Origin: Clavelina lepadiformis
Lineage: Eukaryota; Chordata; Ascidiacea; Aplousobranchia; Clavelinidae
DNA length: 64,000 nucleotides
Assembly: GCF_947623445.1 (NCBI RefSeq)
Contig: NC_135246.1
Span: 19,216,288-19,280,287 of the forward strand
Direction of reading: 5' to 3'
Positions within the stretch are counted from its first letter, which is position 1. Each line of letters opens with the position of its first letter. This document shows, piece by piece, positions 11,413 to 21,002 of this stretch. The notes under the pieces were generated by a model. It was not told the DNA's origin, did not search any database, and saw nothing but the letters and a program-made list of their open reading frames with translations. The translations under genes were made by a program, and so were the position numbers.

Positions 11413-12701
11413 TTGATGATGACGTCGGTAATAGCGCACGTCTTAGCATTGGCGTTGGCTGCTAATCTGGCGACACTTGTGCTGAGTCAAAATGAACAAA
11501 TTTGTCTGAACGTCCGACGCGACCCGCAAGGAGTAGCTAATATTAATGGTGTGCCAGGGCCGCCTGGAAAACGGGGAATACCCGGAGTTCAAGGCCCGCA
11601 AGGAACCAAGGGAGACCCTGGTCCGCCAGGTCGATGTGAGTGCGATCGAAGCGAAGTCGTCGAACTGAAGGAAATGTTATTTCGCTTGCATCCAAATTTT
11701 CGAGGTAAACTGCAAACAGTTTTAAAGTAGGTTAGATGCGTTGTGACAAAAAGATATGTTAAGGAGGGCCATATGAATATATTTGCATATACTTGGTCTA
11801 TAACAAATACGCTATTTTATACGCGCAAACAATAAGTTGCTATTGACTCAAATACTTCTGATATCGTCTTTTAGTGCTTTGTTGTAGCAGAAATACTTAC
11901 TTTAAGTGATTTTATTGTTCGCCATGTATACGAATCGTAACTTACCATTTGCTACGATCCAACGAAGAGCTGTATTAAATTTTACAATATCTGGTTGTCA
12001 GTCCTGGAGATCCACCATATTTGAAAATTTTCAGCAATTTTACCTCTTTTTCAGAAGAAATGTGCTCGGTGGGTGTGAAGAGCGGGACAGTCCGGGATGA
12101 GGATATGACAGCATCGTCGAACTACTGGGACAGACGCTATATCTCATATGCTGGAAGATTGGACGGAGATAAATTTTGGCACCCAGATGCATCCAAGTAT
12201 CGTAAGTTTTTTTTTTTTTTTCAGTAACTATTCTGTCCAAGCAGACAACACGGACGAAAATCGAAAACTGTGATGCATGGTAATGAGTAATGACGCAATA
12301 TTTTAACGACGTAATATTTTCATACAGAGTCACCAGGCGAGTGGCTTCAAGTTGACTTGAGAACTCCGACCACAGTGACAGGTATAGTTACACAGGGTGC
12401 TTCTGGATACTGGATGACAAGCTTTAAGGTATCACTTGGAAATTCCACCGATCAGCTTCAAGTGATACAAGATGTCGATGGAAACGACGTGGTGAGCTTT
12501 ATGCTTGAGCGCAGGTCGTGCTTTACAATCTTGTTTATTTCAAACTTGTTTCTGACCCTACAGATTTTCCAAGGCAACACTGACCATAACACTCACGTGC
12601 AAAACATGTTCCCGAACCCGATCAAAGCCAGATACTTTAGGCTTATTGTGGTCACTTTCCACAGATACATCGGCTTACGCTTGGAATACCTGACTTGCTG
12701 A
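11413..12701 (+). CDS. secreted collagen-discoidin protein 1
   Basis: Exons 11413-11704, 12055-12201, 12328-12491 and 12564-12701 join in phase to 246 residues. Order: signal peptide (about 1-25, ending LATLVLS); a Cys-containing linker; ten Gly-X-Y collagen triplets (46-75); CEC, then a short acidic heptad-like neck (80-92); and an F5/8-type C (discoidin) domain from C101 to the terminal C246. Domain signatures seen are [19 protein letters not shown] and the [10 protein letters not shown] and SFKVSLGNS stretches, plus the paired outer cysteines. Discoidin domains bind sugars, lipids or proteins; a collagen stalk implies trimers, as in collectins and ficolins. First of three tandem copies. 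Function is inferred to be soluble recognition or matrix binding. Three ATGs in a row open the frame; the first is used. Reading past intron 1 would end the protein at once. Confidence 0.88.
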
Positions 12702-13367
12702 GACCACGAAACGACCGATGCTGAAAAGACCGACCGACGCTGAAACGATTTCATAAATACCGATCATTAATTGCTCTTATAAAATATAACTATACCACTA
12801 ATTATAGCTGCTAAAATAACTACTCGTGTGTGTATACAGAAACAGAAAAAAGCGTATAATAAGTCTATAATATCTTATTGTTAATACAGAAATCTAATGA
12901 ACAGCGTGGGCATTGGGTTGCGTAAATGCAAAGTGACCTTTGTGTGTATATAAACTTTTTCTGCATCTGACGCAATAATCAGCCACCTTTAATGACGGTA
13001 ACAGTCGATTTTGATACTGGTAGGAAATGAAGCTGCCGATATTTTTAGGTTTCAGTTGCTCCAGTATCATAAACTAACAAAATTTTTTGACACGAGATAT
13101 GTACTATAAGAAGGGATTGACAATCTCGACTTGAAACAGAAACTTTCCTTCAACGAGCGTACAGTTAAGCAGGGAACCAATGCACCAGACGTAATTAGCA
13201 CGTAAAGCGAAAATACAGACATCAATTGAGATTCGGGCAAACAACAAATTAATTAAAAAACTCGGTGAATGAATTAAACGTCAAATGTTTGCGAAACGAA
13301 TCAGAGGTTTTTCTAATTTATGCGTGAAGCACATTGATTGAAACACATTCTCGTATTCAGACTCCGG
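12702..13367. other. non-coding stretch after discoidin gene 1
   Basis: This is the expected 3'UTR of discoidin gene 1. No canonical AATAAA is seen close to the stop. No other feature is recognised up to the minus-strand gene. Confidence 0.5.
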
Positions 13368-15297
13368 AATTAGGATAAACATGATCAATTTGAGCTTTGA
13401 AATATCCGTATTGGAGCCAAGTAAAGTAATTTGGTTTTCCATTCGTTGTGAAATTGCAACTATTAAAACGATCGTTATTTTGACCAAGCACGAAGCTTGA
13501 TCCATACCTATGTCTGCCGATGTGATGACGAACACCAACTACGCTTTGGTCTGAAATAAGTTTGCAGAATTTAAAAGTTAACAACAAAATCAATTTTTTA
13601 GAACTAAAACATAAAAATCAACCCTTTCATTGCTATTAGTCTTCAGCATTTTTAAACATTTTTGCGACAGTTCATTAACATATAATTGATAAACCTCAAC
13701 CAGATTAAGCGGAACAGATTTCTGTTTAACTCTATTCCTAATTCGACCACCACCTAAAGTAAAGAAGATCGACCTACAGAACCCTAACCATTATGCCTAC
13801 ATACATGCATGTAATCTGAAGAATTGTTTCATCAGAACAACACATTAAGCTTTTAAATTACAGCAAAGGTAATGAATTGACCAAAACTGACAAGCTACGA
13901 CATGACGTGCCAGCCCTAAATAGTATGTTTCTTAAAACGGATACCGGTATGCAAATGTGTCCAAAGATTACTTCCGTAATCTGCAAAGACGAGAATGCGG
14001 CTAACACTCCTCTATCCGTGCTTTGGTTGTGCTTCTGTGTTTCATTAAGTTGTCTATTCTTTTATAGTATTGTAATTATTTCTCTTATTCAACTATATAC
14101 GCCAGAAATGTTCATCATCTTTGGAAAAACTTCCCTTTTTAGTGGATCTCACCTTAATTTGAATCTGATGTGGTCTACCGCAGCCATTATATGGCTGTTT
14201 TCTTGGTTGATGATTATTTTATGCATTTTTTTGAAGCATTTGTATGGAAAAGTTTGTTTACACTTTTCAAGAAGTTTCTTTCCCAGAAATGTATAACTTT
14301 ATCGTTTTTAGTTTAAACGAACAAAGATAAAATATAAAGCTGTAAAACCATTTTGCTCTTTAGGTGGCGTCAATGGGTCAAAAATTGGTAATTTTTTTCT
14401 TTCTAATGTATTTTTCTTTCTCTTTTTCCGAGTGTGTATCTTACCCTTTTTACCCTTTCTTACTACTATCCACAATACGCGCAGCAGGTAGCCGGTAGTA
14501 CGATGTAGCAACCTGTTTTTTTCTTTTCGTGCAAGCCGACGTCAAATATGTGATTGTGTCTGTTATAGTTTGAATTAAAAAACAAATACGTTTCAAAATT
14601 TAAAATTTTTCACTCAATAACTATTTTGCGACCTACAAAATTTAATTCCAACAAACTTGTTTATCACAGTTGAAACAAAATTTCCATCCAACAATTTTCC
14701 ATTTTACTTACTGTTACCGTCACAGGCACCAGTTTTACTGCTAGCGAATTTAAAAGGGGAAATGTTTTCAAAAAATCTTCCCTTATCAGCAGCAAACTTT
14801 AACAAATAACTTTCGTTCTTAGAAAGAAACCATAACAGGAAACCATCGGCATTTTTATTGCTAAAAAGTTTACCAAATATTTCCGGATTAAAAACCGACT
14901 GATTGTTTCCGCAGGTCTCAGTTCCACAGTAAGGCAGCCAACGTTGCCAACTTTGTGTTTGAAACTGGTAAGAGTTGGCTGTAAAATATTTTTTGACGAT
15001 TTCAACAAACTGATATATCCCGAGCTATTGTTTAAACGCAGGCTCCAGGCTTTCCGTTGTCGGGGTTATATTGAGAAATGTTGGCGGTGAGGTTTGGCTA
15101 AAATCAATGTAAACCAACAAACAAGTTCCGTTTTTGACGTAATTAAGCTGCCGTATGAGGAAACAATTAGAAGTGTTGTTGACAATTTCCAGAATTGTCA
15201 ACTTGACCGTTTTCAAGTTCCAACAAAGTTTCCTGCAATCAAGCTTTTCCATTTCTTCAAGCCTTATAAGGTGGAAAGCGAGTTCTTGAAAATCCAT
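13368..15297 (-). CDS. unidentified extracellular-type gene, partial, with one in-frame stop
   Basis: The minus-strand frame runs from about 15297 to 14712 and then splices (donor gacg|gtaaca, acceptor cttatttcag) to 13554-13368, closing in phase and ending PNSGV. The upstream frame contains NNTSNCFLIRQLNYVKNGTC, then a TAG at 15027-15025, and continues in the same frame into CGTETCGNNQSVF, DGFLLWFLSKNESYLL and FASSKTGACD. The terminal exon gives DQSVVGVRHH and YFTWLQYGYFKAQIDHVYP. Many Cys residues and NxS/T sites suggest a secreted or surface protein; I do not recognise the domain. The TAG may mean a pseudogene, a sequence variant, or that two exons abut a small intron. No convincing first exon was found. 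It lies between discoidin copies 1 and 2 on the opposite strand. Confidence 0.4.
13864..14296 (+). CDS. possible terminal exon with two membrane segments
   Basis: After a good acceptor (ttaaattacag) the frame runs open for about 144 codons. It contains two strongly hydrophobic stretches, LSVLWLCFCVSLSCLFFYSI and STAAIIWLFSWLMIILCIFL, and ends FPRNV. The first in-frame Met is in NSMFLKTDTG. No upstream partner exon was found, and the stretch lies within the intron of the minus-strand gene. It may be a real membrane-protein exon, a gene remnant or chance. No family is recognised. Confidence 0.25.
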
Positions 15298-15763
15298 TCG
15301 ACTGTATTGCCGTGGGTCACCTCACAATTGCTAAACAATGCAAAACAAGTTCTAATAGTTTTGGTTAAGACCTGAATAGTTTTACTCGGAGTAATTTTAT
15401 TTTAATTGTATTAATTTATATTAATTATTATTTAACAGAGACTCCGTTTTTATTGAACTTTTTACATAAATATTCGTTTTTAATTTTAATACAACTTTAT
15501 CCCGTTTTTCTTTTATTTACCAACTGGTTTTATTTTATTTTGTTACGTCATTAAGTACTTTGTGATTGCTTGGATCCATGTAGATATTACGTCACAATTG
15601 CATTTGTTGTTTCCAAGCAGATCTGTACCAAATAATTTTGAAATATTTTTTGCCATTTCTTAGTACACCTGTACTAAGACACCTGACACCTGAAAGTTCT
15701 TGTAGAAAAATCAAAATAAAGTTAACCTTCAGAATGCCAACTTATATCTTGTTTTTATTTTGC

Positions 15764-15946
15764 TATTTTTATATTGGTGTCGTTGACAAATTTCACAAAG
15801 AGCATTTTCATTACCGCATTCTGTGATGTAATAATAATCATTCTGACGCACTTGCGATGTCCAACAACCACGTCCTGTAACGTTTCTTGTGTGTGGATAA
15901 TGTGTGTTATTAACAACGTGCGCACTGTACGTAAAATGTTGCTTAA
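15764..15946 (-). CDS. possible exon resembling the end of a C-type lectin domain
   Basis: After a minus-strand acceptor (ttttacgtacag) the frame reads HTRNVTGRGCWTSQV, YYYITECGNENALCEI, then CQRHQ. The spacing of an N-glycosylation site, W, and Cys residues ending in LCEI resembles the last third of C-type lectin domains (W...C...fiCE). The fold, the partner exons and whether it belongs to the minus-strand gene below 15297 are all unproven. Confidence 0.25.
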
Positions 15947-16082
15947 AACTTATAAGTTTTCTCGACTTGTGGAAAATTGTGTGGCGGGCCCTTGCCAATT
16001 GGAAAAACGTTAACTTATAAGTCGAGTATTCAAAACAGCTTTCTTCAAAACTCTGCTTTGTGGTATATTTGTACAAAAACAT

Positions 16083-16721
16083 TGTCTTTTGAGAACAGAT
16101 TAAGAAAGAATACTGTTATTTGCGAGAAATAAAAATTAAATTGTTATTTTTGTTGTGCGGGACCCAACGAAATCGCGTCGGCCGCATTGGCTTCAAGCCC
16201 TGCTTGCATCAAAACAACTTTCCTGTAGTTCCATTTTTAACTTCACGCGCAAAAGAAAAAGATTAGTGGCTGGAAAATTTGCTTTAAAAGCGCCATTTGC
16301 TGACTGAGCTCTGGTTCAGTGAGATGTAGTTAACTCGTGCTTATGGTCGGCTCACAAACTTGGTACTTTTGTTCGATGACATTTGCAAAAGTGACAGAGT
16401 CAGTTGTTTTTCAGATTTAAACAAATCTGCTGACTGCATTTTATCTTCCGCTCAAGTCTGCGTTTATCTCTTAAACTTTTTCGTGACTAGGTAGTTTTAA
16501 TTTCGTAATTTTTCAAGACGGTTTCTTGACAACTTCAGGTTTCAACGTGCTGAAGGCAAAAGTACACTTTATTTTAATTAGATTTTTATATAAAATATAA
16601 CAAATAAAATCGCCTAGAATAAAGTCAAAGGCTAATCTTGTTATTAACCACAAGATGCCGCTAAGATCCAAAATAAGTTAGTTGGCAGATCCGTCAATTA
16701 CTCCTACACTTTATTGGCCTT
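16083..16721. other. upstream region of discoidin gene 2
   Basis: Non-coding, AT-rich. It presumably contains the regulatory region of discoidin gene 2. No repeat is recognised. Confidence 0.5.
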
Positions 16722-16729
16722 TATAAATA
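16722..16729 (+). promoter_or_regulatory. TATA box of discoidin gene 2
   Basis: TATAAATA lies 35 bases before the start codon, leaving room for a very short 5' leader. Paralogue 3 has CATAAAAT at 20946-20953 at a similar distance. Confidence 0.45.
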
Positions 16730-16763
16730 TTGTTTCAGTTCGCAGAGGGACTGTCAATTCAAG

Positions 16764-18640
16764 ATGACGTCATTGACAGCCGCCTGCTTAGCACTGGGGT
16801 TTGCTGTTAATCTGGCGACGTTTGTACTGAGTCAAAATGAACAGATTTGTCTGTCTCTTCAACGTGGTGCTCTAGCGCCACCCCAAGGCAGAGGCCAGAA
16901 CGAACAATCTGAGAGACGGGGAATTCCAGGACCACGTGGCCGAAAAGGAATGAAGGGGAATCCCGGTCCTCCCGGCCGATGTAAATGCGATCTGAGTGAA
17001 GTGGTGGAACTTCGAAAAACTTTTGATCGTTTGCAAGGTAAAAAACTTAGGTTCACCCAAGTTTTCTGAAATTGTTTTATCTGAACTTCTGTTGCTGATA
17101 TAATTTGTCTTTTCATTTCTGAAACACATTTCTGTGAACTTGTGGATAGAATTGGGTTCAAGTATCATGGCTTGTGCTTCCTGTATAGTTTTAAGTAAGA
17201 GAAAATCGCTCTTTTTCCATGGCACGAGTATAAATAGAGCAAAGTTGATTTTGAGAACGCAGAGATGTTCTAATATCGCACCTCTTAGTACGCACCTGAT
17301 GAAGCTTTTGCTTGTGAAAGCCCGTGAAGTACAATTAAAAATAAAAGATAATCTTATAGAGTGCCACATTGTATTCTGTTTTTGTGTTTTACTGATATCT
17401 GCAGTAACTCTTCTTGGTTCTGTATCGCAGTAACTTAATCTTGTCCGTGTTGTTTGAAACAAACTTTGCTCACAAATAGCGGACGTAAAAGCGCAGATAA
17501 GTCCAGAATATTTGAGCTCCAGATCTGTCCTAAATTGTTACATTCAAGAATTTATCAAAAATTTCAAATTTATATTTTGCAGAGAAATTTTGCTTTGCTG
17601 GTGTGAAAAGTGGGAAAGTGCGAGATGACGAAATGACCGCGTCGTCATTCTACGACCAAAACATGGCCGCTAGTGAAGGAAGATTGGATAGTTCAGGCAG
17701 AATAGGAAACTTTTGGACGCCTTATCATTCAAGATGGGGTAAGTTGTACTTCTCGGCAATAAACAATCCATGGTGGCATCCACGATAAGATGACGTAATA
17801 ATTTCTTGCAGAGACGCCAGGCGAGTGGCTTCAAGTTGACTTGAGAACTCCAGCGAGAGTGACCGGTGTAGTTACCCAGGGAGGGGCTAGCTGGTGGGTA
17901 AAAAGCTTCAAAATATCATTTGGAAATTCCACCGAACAGCTTCAAGTGATACAAGATGTCGATGGAAACGACGTGGTAGGTTTCAAACAAGACGTAAGTT
18001 CAATTGTTACCACGACGCCCTTTCTTGACCTCGGTTGCACGCGTTGCACAGAACGTATCTGCAGATCGTTGTCTGTGGAATAAAATCTACCGCATTCTAG
18101 AGTAACTTAAACTCCAAAACTCTTAATTGCCTCTTGATCGCAAGTTTTCAAGCAAAATCAAAATTCAGAAACGATTTCAAACTGAAGATTGCTAACAAGC
18201 TTGTGCGGTTTTTCCGCTTTTTCGACATTTATTTGTTGTCTCATTGTCTGTGGGAATATTTACATTCAGTTACGCTGTGACGATGCTAGCGATATTGTTT
18301 TCGCTTCCCACAGTGGCCTGAAATAGACCAGCATACGAATTAGTCGTGCTATCACCATACACAGCTCTGCTGTTTATATTAATCGTGTTATAATTAATTA
18401 GTTATATTTAGTTATATGGTTAATTAGTTATTATCGCAACTAGTTCTAGTTAATTAGTTATAGTTAGTTAGTTAATCGTTAATCGTGTGCTTTACTTTGT
18501 AGATTTTCCCAGGCAACACAGATCTCAATAGTCATGTACAGAATATGTTCCCGAAACCAATTGAAGCCAGATACTTCAGACTTATTGTCCTCACTTTTCG
18601 TGCCGTCATCGAGTTACGCTTGGAGTATCTGACTTGCTAA
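16764..18640 (+). CDS. secreted collagen-discoidin protein 2
   Basis: Exons 16764-17037, 17583-17738, 17812-17975 and 18503-18640 join in phase to 243 residues. Architecture as in copy 1: signal peptide (1-23, ending TFVLS), a linker with QNEQICL, seven collagen triplets (53-73), CKC, a neck (SEVVELRKTFDRL), then the discoidin domain from C95 to the terminal Cys. The discoidin part has [42 protein letters not shown] and ARYFRLIVL. Third and fourth exons have exactly the same lengths as in copy 1 (164 and 138 bases) and all intron positions are shared, so the genes arose by tandem duplication. The collagen stretch is three triplets shorter than in copy 1. The start ATG is followed by ACGTCA, forming the octamer TGACGTCA. 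Confidence 0.88.
18391..18482 (+). repeat. TTAGTTA-type AT-rich repeat in intron 3
   Basis: Irregular repetitions of ttaattagtta, ttagttatat and tagttagtta lie in the last intron of discoidin gene 2, just before its acceptor. Probably a decayed microsatellite. Confidence 0.6.
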
Positions 18641-21002
18641 GTTCGCGACATCTGAAGTCCACAAGACGAAAATTGTAAAGTTCACAACAACATGACCAAC
18701 CGATGTTGAAACGGATATCCTATAATTGCTAAAGTCATGAATATTTCCATTATGTTTTCTTATATACCTCTTTTATTCATGTGTTTATAGAAACTCAACT
18801 ATATAACGTGTCCAACTCTCCATGTCACTGCTCAAAGTGAGCGGCAAGTCCAAAAACAAATTGGCCTTAAATCAAAGTGTAGTTGTCGGTAATTAAACTT
18901 CTCCAAACAGACTTCACAATTTCATCACTAGCTCCGATTCCCACTTCACCGGGGAATCAACACCCAGAATGGTCTGGGTAAGTTTGACCGCCTGCGAACC
19001 GACGTTTGGTTGTTTCGCCCAACCCGTGCAAATGGGGAGATGCAAATGTTGCCGCTAGTGGGCGTGTCACGAGAAAGCAAACCGCACACTGTCGCTTTAA
19101 AGTTTAAACCAAGGGGTCGCAAAATATGCTAAAATGTACAGTGCAAATAGAAACAATCGTTAAACGAAACTTTCGTGAACCTGAACGTTTCTTAAACATT
19201 TTCTGGAGAAAGTTGTCTACGCCCCACTTAATTATACCATAGAAAACTGACGGTTAGGTTATAGGCACAGATTTCATAGCCCAAACTAATTTATTGTGTC
19301 GCCTGAAGCCTAGTTGGGTCGTGGTCTCGTTTTATCGTGGCTGCTTGCCTTGTAATTAAGGCACTGACGTTTTTTTCTCTTTAACTGAAGCTCATTACAT
19401 TTAGTTTGTTGGTGCCGACTTGAGTGTAGGTTTATGTTTATTGCCAAGGTATTTTACTTTTAAGTAATATTGATCAATATACGTGGCATCATTGGGCTCG
19501 CTAGGGAATTATTTTCCTTGAATGGCAAGATGACCAAAATTTTCAATGGCTTGCCACACTGTAAGTCGACGAAAAAGAAGCCCAAGTATAGCAATAGAAG
19601 TGCACTCACGGTAAGATTTACGGTCTCTGCCTCTTTATCTGTTCACTTCACGAAGCCAATTGCAAATGCGAGGGCAATAGAGAACGTTTCGGGAAACGAT
19701 AAAAAGACAAGAAAAAAGAAAAGTTTTTCTTTTTTTTAGTAAGTCTCGTCAATCGTAATTTTTAATAATAATATTATATATTAATTATATAGAATAGATT
19801 ATAACCTGTCAGCATATTTCACGCGAACAAATCGTGCATTCAAAGCTGTTTTTCCTGTCCTATTAAACGAGCTTAAATTTTATAGCATTGTAACGAAAAT
19901 CTTTCTTCCCGTCTAAATCTAATTTCAATGTTTTAATTTAAACCCTAAATAACTAAAATCAACATTTACGAACATCGATTCTTCTTACCTAACAACCTAT
20001 CTTTAACAATGGGCTGCGTGGCCGATATATATTTACGGCGAAATAGTTACTCAATTTTGAGTAAGCCAATAATTTAAAGTAGTGCAGTCTGGAAGGTAGT
20101 GACGTAACTTTGATATAAATATAGCCCAAGCTAACATCGATAACTGGAGAAGAGTGGAAACGGACTTTTTGTGCTTATGCCGATATCCAACGAAAAACAT
20201 GACCCGAAAGTTGCGCAAGATCCAGCACTTAGATAGGGTCAGGAACTTTTTTGTACTACTAAAGATCTTGCGTAGCCAGCAGCCTTGCGTGTGCACCAGC
20301 GCTAGTGCAACAATAACGTTTTTGTTAGGTGTTTGACACGTTTAGTTTAATTATTTTACGGTTTTTTATGTTAAATATGTTTATATGTTCGTTACTTGTA
20401 GATTTTTACCGGTATCTGGCATATTGTTTGCTGGTTTCTCTGTCGCCACGTACTTTTCATTTTATCTATTTTGTGCGTTGTTTTGTATTGCACGAACAGT
20501 ACAGTGTTAGCATTCCCTGCAGCACAAGCTTTTGTAAGTTTAGTTGTTTTGCCTTTGGCCGCGTAGCGTCATCCTTAATTACAGCAGCAGTTCCGCATCG
20601 TTTTGCTTACGTCACAAACTTCCTCTGTTCGGTTGTGAGTGTTGGTGAGAAGACAGAACAAGTCCCGTAGTTCTTCTCAGTTAACCTGTCGATCTGGTCA
20701 TAGTATTTCTACCTCGAAATTTTAAAACACGTTGTGGTTATAGAGATTTTGCTGCGCCCCAATGTACTAGCGTAGTGGTTGCCGTTGCTGCTTTATCTTC
20801 CCTTAGATTTGTTGTTTGATGTATTCAAGTTTTATACTTCTCAGCCGGTCAACACTCAGTCGGGCAAATGCATTTCCTTAATTGCTTTGAAACGTTCTTT
20901 TGTTGATCGACTTGATCATGAAAGGTTGTGCGCAGATCTGTGTTGCATAAAATACTCGTCTCAATTCATATTTTGTTGCATTTTGCAGAACAACAATTGA
21001 AT
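18641..21002. other. spacer between discoidin genes 2 and 3
   Basis: Non-coding apart from the interspersed repeat at 19801-20015. Short open frames at 19470-19739, 20051-20336 and 20329-20670 have no splice or homology support. The segment before 21003 should hold the promoter of copy 3. Confidence 0.5.
19801..20015. repeat. interspersed repeat, family unknown, copy 2
   Basis: It shares the ordered blocks atcgtgcattcaaagct, aactaaaatcaac and cctaacaacctatctttaaca with 4021-4258. Ends are unclear. Confidence 0.45.

Noticed and set aside
15094-15375. Plus-strand 93-codon frame (MAKINVNQQTSSVFDVIKLP) opposite the minus-strand gene
   Set aside because: The minus strand offers a phase-matched downstream exon and N-glycosylated Cys-rich sequence; the plus frame has no splice partner.
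16859-17462. Long minus-strand frames across the collagen exon of discoidin gene 2, rich in Pro and Gly
   Set aside because: Antisense of Gly-Pro codons gives open Pro-rich frames; the plus-strand model is spliced and conserved in three copies.
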